Shown here one piece after another: positions 33,488 through 43,689 of a stretch of DNA of 64,000 bases. Source of the DNA: Ramlibacter algicola (GTDB lineage Bacteria > Pseudomonadota > Gammaproteobacteria > Burkholderiales > Burkholderiaceae_C). The translations under genes were made by a program, and so were the position numbers. The stretch is taken from positions 3,720,001-3,784,000 of the forward strand of contig NZ_JAEDAO010000001.1 in assembly GCF_016641735.1 (NCBI RefSeq), written 5' to 3'. Position 1 is the stretch's first letter, and the number at the start of each line of letters is the position of its first letter. Below the pieces are notes generated by a model, which had not been told where the DNA came from, searched no databases, and saw only the letters and a list, made by a program, of their open reading frames with translations.

Positions 33488-36340
33488 ATGCCTGATTCCA
33501 AGACCGACTACCGCGCGACCCTCAACCTGCCCGACACGCCGTTCCCGATGCGCGGGGACCTGCCCAAGCGCGAGCCCAAGTGGGTCAAGGAGTGGGAAGA
33601 CGAGGGCCTGTACAAGCGCCTGCGCGTCGCGCGCCGCGGCCGCGAGAAGTTCATCCTGCACGACGGCCCGCCGTATGCCAACGCAGCCATCCACCTGGGG
33701 CACGCGGTCAACAAGGTCCTCAAGGACATGATCGTCAAGGCGCGCCAGCTCAAGGGCCTGGACGCCGCGTACATCCCGGGCTGGGACTGCCACGGCCTGC
33801 CGATCGAGAACGCGATCGAGAAGAAGTTCGGCCGCAACCTGTCGCGCGACGAGATGCAGGCCAGGAGCCGCGCCTACGCCTCCGAGCAGATCGCCATCCA
33901 GATGGCCGGCTTCAAGCGCCTGGGCGTGCTGGGCGACTGGGACCATCCCTACAAGACGATGGAGTTCGCCACCGAGGCGAACGAGATCCGCGCGTTCAAG
34001 CGCGTCATCGAGCGCGGTTTCGTCTACCGCGGCCTCAAGCCCGTGTACTGGTGCTTCGACTGCGGCTCCTCGCTGGCCGAGTTCGAGATCGAGTACGCCG
34101 ACAAGAAGTCGCAGACGCTGGACGTCGGCTTCCGGGCCGACGACCCGCAGGCGCTCGCCAAGGCCTTCGGCCTGCAGCAGCTGCCCGCGGGCAAGGACGC
34201 CTTCGTCGTCATCTGGACCACGACGGCGTGGACCATCCCGGCCAACCAGGCGCTGAACCTGAACCCCGAGCTGGAGTACTCGCTGGTCGACACCGACCGC
34301 GGCGTGCTTCTGCTCGCCGCGTCGCTCGTCGAGAAGTGCCTGGAGCGCTACCACCTGCACGGCGGGCGCGTGCTGGCCACCGTGAAGGGCGAGCAGCTGG
34401 ATGGCCTGCAGTTCCGCCATCCGCTGTACGACGTGCACGAGGCGTTCAAGCGCCTGTCGCCGGTCTACCTGGCCGAATACGCGACGGCCGAGGACGGCAC
34501 CGGCATCGTGCACTCGTCGCCTGCGTACGGCCTGGACGACTTCAACAGCTGCGTCGCCCATGGCATGCAGTACGACGAGATCCTCAACCCCGTGCAGGGC
34601 AACGGCAGCTATGCGCCGGACTTCGCGCTGTTCGGCGGGCAGAACATCTGGAAGGCGGTCACGCCGATCATCGAGACGCTGGAGAAGGCCGGGCGCCTGT
34701 TCGCCACGCAGGGCATCGAGCACAGCTACCCGCACTGCTGGCGCCACAAGACGCCGGTGATCTACCGCGCCGCCGCGCAGTGGTTCATCCGCATGGACGA
34801 AGGCGAAGGCGTGTTCACCAAGGACAAGGCGCCCGCGACGCTGCGGCAGATGGCGCTGGCCGCCATCGAGCAGACCAACTTCTTCCCGGCCAACGGCAAG
34901 GCGCGACTGCACGACATGATCGCCGGCAGGCCCGACTGGTGCATCTCGCGCCAGCGCAGCTGGGGCGTGCCCCTGCCCTTCCTGCTGCACAAGGACTCGC
35001 ACGAGCTGCACCCGAAGACGATGGAGATCCTCGACATCGCCGCCGACATGGTCCAGGCCGGCGGCATCGAGGCGTGGAGCAAGGCCGGCCCCGAGGAGAT
35101 CCTCGCGCGCGTGGGCGCCGCCGCCGACGCGCCGCAGTACGCCAAGAGCACCGACATCCTGGAGGTGTGGTTCGACTCCGGCACCACGCACACCACCGTC
35201 CTCAAGGGCTCGCACGCGGGCGCCGCGCACGAGAACGGGCCCGAGGCCGACTTGTACCTTGAGGGCCACGACCAGCACCGCGGCTGGTTCCACTCCTCGC
35301 TGCTGACCGCCTGCGCGATGTACGGCCGCGCGCCCTACCGCGCGCTGCTCACGCACGGCTTCACGGTCGACAGCCAGGGCCGCAAGATGAGCAAGTCGCT
35401 GGGCAACGGCATCGAGCCGCAGCAGACCTGGGACAAGCTGGGCGCCGAGATCATCCGGCTCTGGGTGGCTTCGTCCGACTACTCGGGCGACATCGCAGGC
35501 GACGACAGGATCCTGGCGCGGGTGGTCGACGGCTACCGCCGCATCCGCAACACGCTGCGCTTCCTGCTGGCCAACGTCAGCGACTTCGATCCCGCCAAGG
35601 AGTCGGTCGCACCGGCGGAAATGCTGGAGATCGACCGCTACGCGATGAGCCGCGCGGCGCAGTTCCAGCAGGAGGTGCTGGCGCATTACGAGGTGTTCGA
35701 GTTCCACCCGGTGGTCGCCAAGCTGCAGGTTTACTGCTCGGAGGACCTGGGCGCGTTCTACCTGGACATCCTCAAGGACCGCCTGTACACGACGGCGCCG
35801 AAGTCGCTGGCGCGCCGCAGCGCGCAGACCGCGCTGTACCAGATCACGCACGCAATGCTGCGCTGGATGGCGCCGTTCCTGTCGTTCACGGCGGAAGAGG
35901 CGTGGAAGGTGTTCGGCACCTCCGAGTCGATCTTCCTGGAGGAATACGCCGAGATCGGTGGCCCCGATACCGCGCTGCTGTCCCGGTGGAACCGCATCCG
36001 CGAGATCCGCGACCTGGCCAACAAGGAGATCGAGGCCGTGCGCGCCGACGGCAAGCTCGGCTCCTCGCTGCAGGCCAACCTGGTGATCACGGCGCCCGCC
36101 GACGACCACGCGCTGCTCGCCAGCCTGGGCGACGATCTCAAGTTCGTCTTCATCGCGTCCGCCGTCGACCTGCGCGCGGGCGAGGACCTGAAGGTGCAGG
36201 CCGTGCCCTCGCAGGACGCCAAGTGCGACCGCTGCTGGCACTGGCGCGCCGACGTCGGCAGCGATCCCGCGCATCCGGAGATCTGCGGCCGCTGCGTCAG
36301 CAACCTGTTCGGCGCGGGCGAGCTCCGGGTGCACGCCTGA
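33488..36340 (+). CDS. ileS: Isoleucine-tRNA ligase
   Basis: 950 residues, the normal bacterial IleRS size. It has the class I HIGH motif as HLGH (69-72), KMSKS near 633 ([10 protein letters not shown]), an editing domain between them, and a C-terminal zinc ribbon with CDRCWHW and CGRC. It charges tRNA-Ile in the cytoplasm. Its TGA overlaps the lspA ATG (ATGA), the widespread ileS-lspA operon. Confidence 0.98.
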   Translation: MPDSKTDYRATLNLPDTPFPMRGDLPKREPKWVKEWEDEGLYKRLRVARRGREKFILHDGPPYANAAIHLGHAVNKVLKDMIVKARQLKGLDAAYIPGWDCHGLPIENAIEKKFGRNLSRDEMQARSRAYASEQIAIQMAGFKRLGVLGDWDHPYKTMEFATEANEIRAFKRVIERGFVYRGLKPVYWCFDCGSSLAEFEIEYADKKSQTLDVGFRADDPQALAKAFGLQQLPAGKDAFVVIWTTTAWTIPANQALNLNPELEYSLVDTDRGVLLLAASLVEKCLERYHLHGGRVLATVKGEQLDGLQFRHPLYDVHEAFKRLSPVYLAEYATAEDGTGIVHSSPAYGLDDFNSCVAHGMQYDEILNPVQGNGSYAPDFALFGGQNIWKAVTPIIETLEKAGRLFATQGIEHSYPHCWRHKTPVIYRAAAQWFIRMDEGEGVFTKDKAPATLRQMALAAIEQTNFFPANGKARLHDMIAGRPDWCISRQRSWGVPLPFLLHKDSHELHPKTMEILDIAADMVQAGGIEAWSKAGPEEILARVGAAADAPQYAKSTDILEVWFDSGTTHTTVLKGSHAGAAHENGPEADLYLEGHDQHRGWFHSSLLTACAMYGRAPYRALLTHGFTVDSQGRKMSKSLGNGIEPQQTWDKLGAEIIRLWVASSDYSGDIAGDDRILARVVDGYRRIRNTLRFLLANVSDFDPAKESVAPAEMLEIDRYAMSRAAQFQQEVLAHYEVFEFHPVVAKLQVYCSEDLGAFYLDILKDRLYTTAPKSLARRSAQTALYQITHAMLRWMAPFLSFTAEEAWKVFGTSESIFLEEYAEIGGPDTALLSRWNRIREIRDLANKEIEAVRADGKLGSSLQANLVITAPADDHALLASLGDDLKFVFIASAVDLRAGEDLKVQAVPSQDAKCDRCWHWRADVGSDPAHPEICGRCVSNLFGAGELRVHA

Positions 36341-36843
36341 TGGCCCGCGCTCTCGGCGGCAACGCGATGTCCACCGGGCTGCTGCCCTGGCTGGGCATCG
36401 CCCTCATCCTGGTCATCGCCGACCAGTTCACCAAGGTCCTGATCCTGGGCTACTACCACCTGGGCGACTCGACCTACGTCACCAGCTTCTTCAACATCGT
36501 GCGCGCCCACAACACCGGCGCCGCGTTCTCGTTCCTGGCGGCGGCGTCGGGCTGGCAACGCTGGCTGTTCACCGGCATCGCGGTCGCCGCGGTCATCTTC
36601 ATCCTGTGGCTGCTGCGCAGCCACGCGGGGCAGCGGCTGTTCTGCTTCTCGCTGGCCTGCATCCTGGGCGGCGCCATCGGCAACCTGGTCGACCGGCTGC
36701 TGCACGGCTACGTGGTGGACTTCCTGCAGGTCCACTATGGCGGCTGGTACTTCCCGGCCTTCAACGTCGCCGACGCCGCCATCACGATCGGGGCCGCCGG
36801 CCTGATCCTCGACGAGCTCCTGCGCGTGCGGCGCGCACGCTGA
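36340..36843 (+). CDS. lspA: Lipoprotein signal peptidase
   Basis: 167 residues with four membrane spans. The catalytic aspartates lie in [21 protein letters not shown], which is read here in two parts: VVDF and FNVADAAI. It cleaves signal peptides of prolipoproteins in the inner membrane. It starts at the ATG overlapping the ileS stop; an internal ATG ten codons on is possible. Confidence 0.96.
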   Translation: MARALGGNAMSTGLLPWLGIALILVIADQFTKVLILGYYHLGDSTYVTSFFNIVRAHNTGAAFSFLAAASGWQRWLFTGIAVAAVIFILWLLRSHAGQRLFCFSLACILGGAIGNLVDRLLHGYVVDFLQVHYGGWYFPAFNVADAAITIGAAGLILDELLRVRRAR

Positions 36844-36886
36844 CACGCACGGGGGCTCAGCAGGACTATCATCGGGTGCCTCAAGC

Positions 36887-38560
36887 ATGAAGCACCTGCT
36901 CAACCTGCTGGCGGCCGTCGCGTTGCTGGTCTGGGGCACCCACCTCGTCCGGGCCGGCATCCTCCGCGTCTTCGGCGCCAACCTGCGCCACGTCCTGGCC
37001 CGGAGCCTCGGCAACCGGTTCACCGCGGCCCTGTCCGGCATCGGCGTCACCGCCCTGCTGCAATCCAGCACGGCCACGGCCCTCATCGTCTCGTCGTTCG
37101 TCGGCCAGGGCCTGATCACCCTGCCGCTCGCGCTGGCCGTGATGCTGGGCGCCGACGTCGGCACCAGCCTGATGGCGGTCGTGTTCTCGTTCGACCTGTC
37201 CTGGCTGTCGCCGCTGCTGATCTTCCTGGGCGTCGTGCTGTTCATCTCGCGCCCCGCCACCAACATCGGCCGCTTCGGCCGCGTGCTGATCGGCCTTGGG
37301 CTGATGCTGCTGGCGCTGCGCCTGATTTCCGAGTCGACCCAGATCATGGTGCGCTCGCCGGTCGTCCAGGCCCTGCTCGCCTCCATCAACAGCGAGCGGC
37401 CGCTCGAGATCCTGGTCGGCGCGGGCCTCGCGCTGCTCTCGTACTCCAGCCTGGCCATCGTGCTGCTGGTCGCGGCGCTCACCGCCACCGGCGTCGTCGC
37501 GCCCGACATGGCCCTGGGCCTGGTGCTGGGCGCCAACCTGGGCAGCGGCCTGCTGAGCGTGCTGACCACCGCCCGTGCCAGCGTCGAAGTGCGGCACGTG
37601 CCACTGGGCAACCTGGTGTTCAAGCTGCTCGGGGTGGCGGCGGCGGTGCCGTTCATCCCGTTGTGGCTGCAGTACGCGCGCCCGCACCTGGTCAACGACG
37701 CCGGCGGCGTGGTGCTGTTCCACCTGGCCTTCAACATCGCGATGGCCCTGCTGTTCCTCGGCTTCCTGCGCCCGGTCGCGCGGCTGGTGCTGGCCGTGCT
37801 GCCGCGGCCGGCGCGCAACCCGGTCGGCAGCCGCCCGCGCCACCTCGATCCTTCGGCCCTGGCCACGCCTTCGCTGGCCATCTCGTGCGCCGCGCGCGAG
37901 GCGCTGCACCAGGCCGACATCGTCGAGACCATGCTGCAGGGCATCCTCACCGTGATCCGCACCAACGACCTGCGGCTCGCCGAGGAGTTGCGCAAGCTGG
38001 ACGACACCGTCGACGAGCTCTACTCGGCCATCAAGTACTACCTCACCAAGATCTCGCGCGAGGCGCTGGGCGAGGAAGAGAGCCGGCGCTGGACCGACAT
38101 CATCAGCTTCACGATCAACATGGAGCAGATCGGCGACACGATCGAGCGCATCCTGATCGACATCGAGGACAAGAAGATCCGCAAGGGCCGCAGCTTCTCG
38201 GACGCCGGCATGGCCGAGATCGCCGAGCTGCACGCACGCCTGATCGACAACCTGCGCCTGGGCATGAGCGTGTTCCTCAACGGCTCGGTGCGCGACGCGC
38301 AGCGGCTGCTGGAGGAGAAGGCGCGCTTCCGCGACCTGGAGCACGCGTATGCCGCCACGCACCTGGAGCGGCTGTCCGGCAACACGGTGCAGAGCATCGA
38401 GACCAGTTCGTTGCACATCGACCTGATCAGCGAGCTCAAGCGCATCAACTCGCACATCTGCTCGATCGCCTACCCGATCCTCGAATCGGCCGGCGCGCTG
38501 GCGCCCAGCCGCCTGCGCAGCGACGTGCTGGCGACCGTCGACTCCGACGCTTCGGACTGA
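36887..38560 (+). CDS. Na/Pi cotransporter family protein with PhoU-like domain
   Basis: 557 residues. Two inverted PNaS repeats are visible, marked by LLQSSTATALIVSSF and LSYSSLAIVLLVAAL. About eight spans run through residues 1-305, and a cytoplasmic PhoU-like helical domain covers about 335-540. The family includes YjbB, which exports phosphate. Whether this one imports or exports phosphate is not certain. It forms a single-gene unit downstream of lspA. Confidence 0.92.
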   Translation: MKHLLNLLAAVALLVWGTHLVRAGILRVFGANLRHVLARSLGNRFTAALSGIGVTALLQSSTATALIVSSFVGQGLITLPLALAVMLGADVGTSLMAVVFSFDLSWLSPLLIFLGVVLFISRPATNIGRFGRVLIGLGLMLLALRLISESTQIMVRSPVVQALLASINSERPLEILVGAGLALLSYSSLAIVLLVAALTATGVVAPDMALGLVLGANLGSGLLSVLTTARASVEVRHVPLGNLVFKLLGVAAAVPFIPLWLQYARPHLVNDAGGVVLFHLAFNIAMALLFLGFLRPVARLVLAVLPRPARNPVGSRPRHLDPSALATPSLAISCAAREALHQADIVETMLQGILTVIRTNDLRLAEELRKLDDTVDELYSAIKYYLTKISREALGEEESRRWTDIISFTINMEQIGDTIERILIDIEDKKIRKGRSFSDAGMAEIAELHARLIDNLRLGMSVFLNGSVRDAQRLLEEKARFRDLEHAYAATHLERLSGNTVQSIETSSLHIDLISELKRINSHICSIAYPILESAGALAPSRLRSDVLATVDSDASD

Positions 38561-38595
38561 CTTCGTGCGCGGCGCTGGCGCGCCGCGCACGAACG

Positions 38596-39453
38596 CTAGG
38601 CCAGCCGCAGCGCCATCACCCCGCCGACGATCACCGTCGTGCCAGCCGCGCGGCGCCAGGTGAAGGTCTCCTTCAGGACCAGCGTGCCGAGCAACGCAGC
38701 GAACAGCACCGAGGTCTCACGCAGCGCGGCCACCACGGCGACGGGTGCCCGCGTCATCGCCCACAGCGCGATGCCGTACGAGCCCAGCGACGCGGCGGCG
38801 CCGAGCGTCGCCAACGGCGCACGCGCCCGCGCATAGGGCCAGGCGGTCGCGAAGCCGCGCCGCCGCAGCACCAGCAGCCCGAACGGCCAGCCGTCCAGCG
38901 CGAACAGCACGGCCACGTACTGCAACGCATTGCCGCCGCCTTGCTGCGCCGCGCGCACGCCGAGCCCGTCGACCACGGTGTAGACGCCGATCACGACGGC
39001 ATTGGCGAGCGCGAACGCGACGGCCTTGCGGTTGTCCAGCGCGTGGCGCGACAGGCCCAGCAGCAGCACGCCGGCGGACACCGCCAGCACGCCGCACCAG
39101 GCCACCGCGGACAGCGGCTCACCGATCGCGCTGGCTGACGCGACCGCGACCAGCACGGGCCCGAGCCCGCGCATCAGCGGATACGTCAGCCCGAGCTCGC
39201 CGTGCTTGTATGCCCCGGTGAGCGCCGTGTAGTAGCCGATGTGGATCACCAGCGAGGCCAGCAGGTACGGCCATGCCGCGGCCGGCGGCAGGCCGGCCAC
39301 CAGGACCAGGGGCAGCCCCAGCAGCGAGCCGATCAGGTGGATGAGGGCGGTGTCGAGCGCCTTGTCGGTGCTGGACTTGACCAGCGCGTTCCAGCTCGCG
39401 TGCAGCAGTGCGCCGATGAGGACGGCCCCGACGATGCCCCAGGTGAGGCTCAA
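38596..39453 (-). CDS. EamA/DMT-family transporter (first of three)
   Basis: 285 residues with about ten membrane spans in two EamA halves. The start is a TTG at 39453 giving MSLTWGIVGAVLIGALLHASWNALVK split at W. No better start is seen. Drug/metabolite transporters of this type export amino acids or metabolites; the substrate is unknown. It converges with the Na/Pi gene with 35 bases between stops. Confidence 0.88.
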   Translation of the reverse strand: MSLTWGIVGAVLIGALLHASWNALVKSSTDKALDTALIHLIGSLLGLPLVLVAGLPPAAAWPYLLASLVIHIGYYTALTGAYKHGELGLTYPLMRGLGPVLVAVASASAIGEPLSAVAWCGVLAVSAGVLLLGLSRHALDNRKAVAFALANAVVIGVYTVVDGLGVRAAQQGGGNALQYVAVLFALDGWPFGLLVLRRRGFATAWPYARARAPLATLGAAASLGSYGIALWAMTRAPVAVVAALRETSVLFAALLGTLVLKETFTWRRAAGTTVIVGGVMALRLA

Positions 39454-39506
39454 GCAGGGGCTCCGGCGTGCGTGCGCATGGTCGCCCGATCATAGGGCGA
39501 CGGCTG

Positions 39507-39522
39507 GGCTGGCTCGCCAGCC
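39507..39522. repeat. Small hairpin after the receiver gene
   Basis: GGCTGGC, TC, GCCAGCC. A 7-base stem just beyond the end of the receiver gene on the minus strand, with no T tract, so at best a weak terminator. Confidence 0.4.
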
Positions 39523-39530
39523 GCCCGGGC

Positions 39531-39917
39531 CTACGCCAGTTCGAGTTCGCCGCGCGCCTTGACGCAGTAATCCAGCAGCGCGTCGATCTCGGTGGACTTG
39601 TCGAACACCGCGTCGGCGCCGAGCTGCGCGCAGCGGCGCCGCATGTCGGACGTCGCGTGGTTGCTCAGCACGATCACCTTCTGCCCGCGGCGGCGCTGGC
39701 GGGCCGCTTCGACGACGCGCAAGCCGCTGCCCTGGCGCAGGAACAAGTCGACCACGGCGATATCCCAGGCGTCCGGGTTCTGGACCAGCCACGCGCGAGC
39801 TTCCGCCTCGGTGTCCGCGAGGCCCACGGCCTCGACCTCGGCGAGCTCGTGCAGGGTCTCGATCAGGTTCTCGCGGATGGTCGGGCTGTCTTCGACGATG
39901 TAGGCACGCAGGGACAT
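39531..39917 (-). CDS. Single-domain response regulator (receiver only)
   Basis: 128 residues, a stand-alone CheY-like receiver. Acidic residues E9/D10, phospho-acceptor D57 (IAVVDLFL), S85 and K107 (FDKS) are all in place. There is no output domain and no kinase gene next to it. It probably acts through protein contacts or as a phosphate relay; partner unknown. Confidence 0.92.
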   Translation of the reverse strand: MSLRAYIVEDSPTIRENLIETLHELAEVEAVGLADTEAEARAWLVQNPDAWDIAVVDLFLRQGSGLRVVEAARQRRRGQKVIVLSNHATSDMRRRCAQLGADAVFDKSTEIDALLDYCVKARGELELA

Positions 39918-40038
39918 GGGCGCAATCGGTTCATCAAGGCCGCGCCGGTCGGTCCGGTACGGGAGTCGTTCCGATGGACTCTACCGGTGCGCCTTCGACG
40001 CGAGTGCAAGCGACGCCGCCAAGCGCCTGTAGGAAAGC

Positions 40039-40064
40039 GCGGGCACCACCCATCCGGTGCCCGC
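40039..40064 (-). terminator. Terminator after the quinone oxidoreductase gene
   Basis: On the minus strand GCGGGCACC and GGTGCCCGC flank a loop of about 8 bases, followed by GCTTTCC. It begins 8 bases after the stop of the oxidoreductase gene. Confidence 0.6.
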
Positions 40065-40072
40065 CCGCCGCG

Positions 40073-41056
40073 TCAGAGCGTGAGGATCGTGCAGCCGGTG
40101 GTCTTGCGCGCCTCGAGGTCGCGGTGCGCCTGCTGCACCTGCTCCAGCGGGTAGCGCTGGTCGATGTGGATCTTCACCTTGCCGCTCGTGACCATGCCGA
40201 ACAGGTCGTCGGCCATCTCCTGCGCGGCCTCGCGCGTGGCGATGTGCGTGAACAGCGTCTGGCGCGTGACGTAGATCGAGCCCTTCACGCCCAGGATGCC
40301 GGGAGCGAACGGCGGCACCGCGCCCGAGGCATTGCCGAAGCTGGCCATCAGGCCGAACGGCGACAGGCAGTCCAGCGACTTGTCCCAGGTGTCCTTGCCG
40401 ACCGAGTCGTACACGACCTTCACGCCCTTGCCGCCGGTGATCTCCTTCACGCGCGGCAGGAAGTCTTCCTTGGCGTAGTTGATGACGTGCGTCGCACCGT
40501 TCTCCTTCGCCAGTTCGCACTTGGCGTCCGAGCCCGCGGTGCCGATCAACTTCAGGCCCATCGCGCGCGCGAACTGGCAGGCGATCAGGCCGACGCCACC
40601 GGCCGCCGCGTGGAACAGCACGAAGTCACCTTCCTTCAGCCCGCCTTGCGGCTGCGTGCGGCGCAGCAGGTATTGCGCGGTGAGGCCCTTGAGCATCATG
40701 GCGGCGCCGGTGTCGAAGTCGATCGCGTCGGGCAGCTTGCACACCGTGGTGGCGGGCATGACGCGCACTTCGCAGTAGCTGCCGGGAGGCTGGCTTGCGT
40801 ACGCCGCGCGGTCGCCGGGCTTGAGGTGCGTCACGCCCTCGCCCACCGCTTCGACGATGCCGGACGCTTCCATGCCGATGCGCGCCGGCATGTCCAGCTT
40901 GTACAGGCCCGTGCGGTGGTAGACGTCGATGAAGTTCAGGCCCACCGCCTTGTGGCGGATGCGGATCTGCCCGGGTCCCGGCTCGCCGACCTGCACGTCG
41001 ACGATCTTCAGTTGCTCGGGACCGCCATGCTGGTCGATCTGGATGGCGCGGCTCAT
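40073..41056 (-). CDS. Zinc-independent quinone oxidoreductase (NADPH, QorA type)
   Basis: 327 residues of the medium-chain dehydrogenase family without zinc ligands. It has the GLNFIDVYHRTGLY motif, the nucleotide-binding AAAGGVGLIACQ stretch, and the QorA-like end GCTILTL. It reduces quinones with NADPH. It diverges from an EamA transporter gene, with about 100 bases between starts. Confidence 0.94.
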   Translation of the reverse strand: MSRAIQIDQHGGPEQLKIVDVQVGEPGPGQIRIRHKAVGLNFIDVYHRTGLYKLDMPARIGMEASGIVEAVGEGVTHLKPGDRAAYASQPPGSYCEVRVMPATTVCKLPDAIDFDTGAAMMLKGLTAQYLLRRTQPQGGLKEGDFVLFHAAAGGVGLIACQFARAMGLKLIGTAGSDAKCELAKENGATHVINYAKEDFLPRVKEITGGKGVKVVYDSVGKDTWDKSLDCLSPFGLMASFGNASGAVPPFAPGILGVKGSIYVTRQTLFTHIATREAAQEMADDLFGMVTSGKVKIHIDQRYPLEQVQQAHRDLEARKTTGCTILTL

Positions 41057-41154
41057 CGTGGTCTCCTTCTGTGATGCTTCGGGAAGGCGCGCATCCTGCC
41101 ATGATTCGAGCAGGCACGCGCCGGGCTGCAGGCACATCCACGTACAGTGGCGGG

Positions 41155-42054
41155 ATGCAGCAACGTCTCACCCTTCGCACGGCGGGCCTCCTCACATTGC
41201 CGCCGATGCTGTGGGCGGGCAATGCGGTCGTCGGCCGCGTGATGTCCGGCCTGGTGCCGCCGATCACGCTCAACTTCCTGCGCTGGGCGATCGCCCTCGT
41301 CCTGCTGCTGCCGCTCGCCGGCTGGGTCCTGCGCAGCGGCAGTCCGCTGTGGACGCACTGGAAGCGCTATGCGGTGCTCGGGCTGCTGGGCGTCGGTTGC
41401 TACAACGCGCTGCAGTACCTCGCGCTGAAGACGTCGACGCCGCTCAACGTGACGCTGGTCGCGGCCAGCATGCCGGCGTGGATGCTCGGGCTCGGCGCGC
41501 TGTTCTTCGGGCAGCGCATCACGGGGCGGCAACTGCTCGGCGCCACGATGTCCATCGCCGGCGTGCTGGTGGTCCTGAGCCGCGGCGCCTGGGACGTGCT
41601 GCTGCAGGTGCGCCTCGTCCCGGGTGACTTCTTCGTGCTGCTCGCGACCGCTGCCTGGTCGGTCTACAGCTGGCTGCTGGTGCGACCGGGCGACCCGCCC
41701 GAATTGCGCAACGACTGGGCCGCGTTCCTGCTGGCGCAGATGGTGTTCGGCCTCGGCTGGTCCGGGTTGTTCGCCGCCGGCGAGTGGATCGCGGGCCCGC
41801 AGCACATCGCGTGGAGCTGGCCGGTGGTCGCCGCCCTCGCCTACATCGCGATCGGCCCGGCGGTGCTCGCCTACCGCAGCTGGGGGCTGGGCGTGCAGCG
41901 CGTGGGCCCGAACATCGCGGGCTTCTTTTCCAACCTCACGCCGCTGTTCGCGGCGCTGTTGTCGGCGGCGTTCCTCGGCGAACTCCCGCACGCTTACCAC
42001 GCGGTGGCCTTCGCGCTGATCGTCGGCGGGATCGTGGTCTCGTCGCGCCGCTGA
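41155..42054 (+). CDS. EamA/DMT-family transporter (second of three)
   Basis: 299 residues with about ten spans and two EamA repeats (AGNAVVGRVMSG at the start, NIAGFFSNLTPLFAALLS near the end). The ATG at 41155 was chosen over upstream in-frame starts that add only non-hydrophobic residues. The substrate is unknown. It converges with the sugar kinase gene. Confidence 0.9.
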   Translation: MQQRLTLRTAGLLTLPPMLWAGNAVVGRVMSGLVPPITLNFLRWAIALVLLLPLAGWVLRSGSPLWTHWKRYAVLGLLGVGCYNALQYLALKTSTPLNVTLVAASMPAWMLGLGALFFGQRITGRQLLGATMSIAGVLVVLSRGAWDVLLQVRLVPGDFFVLLATAAWSVYSWLLVRPGDPPELRNDWAAFLLAQMVFGLGWSGLFAAGEWIAGPQHIAWSWPVVAALAYIAIGPAVLAYRSWGLGVQRVGPNIAGFFSNLTPLFAALLSAAFLGELPHAYHAVAFALIVGGIVVSSRR

Positions 42055-42076
42055 CGGCGCAGTCCCTGCCACCGGG

Positions 42077-43006
42077 CTACCCGGCCGCCATCGCCTGGCG
42101 GACGCGCCCTGCCGCCGGGATCGGTTCGACGGCGCCGTAGCCCTCCGTCGACAACGCCGCTGCGACGGCGGCGTAGCGGCCGGCCTGCTGCAGGTCGTCG
42201 CCCGCGAGCAGGCGCGCGATGAACGCACCGCCGAACGTGTCGCCCGCGCCGGTGGCGTCGACCATCCGGCAAGGGTGCGGCGCGATGCGCCAGCGCTGCG
42301 ACGGCGTCGCGACCACTGCGCCCTGGTCTCCGAGCTTCAGCGCCACGGTCTTCGCACCGAGGCCCAGGCACCAGTCGACCAGCGCGTCGGGGTCGCGGAT
42401 GCCCGTGATCGCCGCCACGTCGTCGAGGCTGGGCAGCAGGATGTCGCACAGGCGCATGACGTCGGTCATGACGGCACGTGCGCGGTCGACGGGCCACAGC
42501 TTGAGCCGCAGGTTGGTGTCGAACGACACCTGCACCCCCGCTTCGCGCGCCGTCGCGATGGCCGCATACGCCGTGTCGCAAGCTGACGGCGAGATCGCGA
42601 GGCTGATGCCCGACAGGTGCAGCACCTTCGCGGCCCGGATGCGATCGCGCGGCAGGCTCGAAGGCTGCATGCGCGCGGCGGCGGATCCAGCGCGCATGAA
42701 GCTGAAATGGTGGCCGCGCTCGTCGTGGTTGACGAAGTAGACGGCCGTGTAGGCGCTTGCGTCGGTGGCGACGCCGCCGTGGTCCACGCCCTCCTGGTCC
42801 CACAGCGCGCGCAGCAGGCGTCCATGCTCGTCGTCGCCGAGCGCGGACAGGTAGCCCGCGCGGGCTCCCTGCCGCGCCGCGGCGATGGCGAAGTTGGACG
42901 TATCGCCGCCGAATCCCTGCAGGTACTGGCGGCCGCCGCCGGCGCCGGTCTGGTTGAACTCCAGCATCGCCTCGCCGAGCGCGAGGATGTCCGCAGCACC
43001 CGTCAT
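42077..43006 (-). CDS. PfkB-family sugar kinase (2-keto-3-deoxygluconate kinase-like)
   Basis: 309 residues, ribokinase/PfkB fold. The N-terminal GGDTSNFAIAAARQG motif and the C-terminal DATGAGDTFGGAF motif with its catalytic Asp are both present. The overall look is nearest KdgK, which phosphorylates 2-keto-3-deoxygluconate. It lies 7 bases after the RraA-family gene at the end of a leftward ABC-transporter operon, so its substrate is probably derived from the imported compound. Confidence 0.88.
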   Translation of the reverse strand: MTGAADILALGEAMLEFNQTGAGGGRQYLQGFGGDTSNFAIAAARQGARAGYLSALGDDEHGRLLRALWDQEGVDHGGVATDASAYTAVYFVNHDERGHHFSFMRAGSAAARMQPSSLPRDRIRAAKVLHLSGISLAISPSACDTAYAAIATAREAGVQVSFDTNLRLKLWPVDRARAVMTDVMRLCDILLPSLDDVAAITGIRDPDALVDWCLGLGAKTVALKLGDQGAVVATPSQRWRIAPHPCRMVDATGAGDTFGGAFIARLLAGDDLQQAGRYAAVAAALSTEGYGAVEPIPAAGRVRQAMAAG

Positions 43007-43013
43007 CGGCGTC

Positions 43014-43667
43014 TCAGATCCGGCCGTACTTGGCGAGCCCCTTGCGCAGCGACTTCTCCGCCACGATCAGCTTGGCCTGTTCCAGCTCGCGCTCGTCGAT
43101 CTCCCGCGCCATCGCCAGCACCTCGGCGGCCTGGGCCTGCGGCACGACGACGACACCGTCGATGTCGGCGACGATGAGGTCGCCGGGATGCACGATGACG
43201 TCGCCCACCTGCACCGGCACCTGCGAGGCCACCGTCTTGTAGCGGCCCAGCGTGGTGCCGGGGCTCACCGAGCGCGCGAACACCGGGAAGTCGTAGTCGC
43301 GCCGGATCTCGGCCAGGTCGCGCACGCCGCCATCGAGCACCGCGCCGGCATGCCCGTTGGCGAACGCGCCCGCCGTCATCAGCCCGCCCCACACGGCGAC
43401 GTCCGCCTCGCCGCCCTGGATCGCGATGACGATGACGCTGCCTTCGGGGGCCTCGTCGATCAGGTCCAGCGCGTGCTGCGGCGGCAGGAATTCGTCGGTG
43501 GCCGCCTCGAGGACGGTAGCGGCCGGGCCGACGATGCGCTTCTCGTTGATGCGCGGCTTGATCGTCGAATCCATGTAGCCGCGCTTGCCGCAGACCTTGT
43601 CCACGGCATCGGCGACCGAGGCGGTGGCCACCGAGCGGAAGCCTTCCACCAGCTCTTGCTGCGTCAT
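43014..43667 (-). CDS. RraA-family protein (possible class II 4-hydroxy-2-oxoacid aldolase)
   Basis: 217 residues from the ATG at 43667 (MTQQELVEGFRSV); an earlier in-frame start at 43715 is less likely. RraA-fold motifs include GGLMTAGA, LDGGVRDL and the C-terminal DLIVADIDGVVVVPQ. Members are either RraA (RNase E inhibitor) or pyruvate aldolases acting on 4-hydroxy-4-methyl-2-oxoglutarate-type substrates. The catabolic setting here, next to a KDG-type kinase and a transporter, favours an enzyme. Confidence 0.87.
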   Translation of the reverse strand: MTQQELVEGFRSVATASVADAVDKVCGKRGYMDSTIKPRINEKRIVGPAATVLEAATDEFLPPQHALDLIDEAPEGSVIVIAIQGGEADVAVWGGLMTAGAFANGHAGAVLDGGVRDLAEIRRDYDFPVFARSVSPGTTLGRYKTVASQVPVQVGDVIVHPGDLIVADIDGVVVVPQAQAAEVLAMAREIDERELEQAKLIVAEKSLRKGLAKYGRI

Positions 43668-43689
43668 GCTCTTACTTCCTTGGCCCGCG

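Noticed and set aside
36881..38590. Long minus-strand open frame opposite the Na/Pi cotransporter gene
   Set aside because: The plus-strand gene has clear PNaS and PhoU-type motifs; the antisense product is Arg/Gln/His-rich without a domain.
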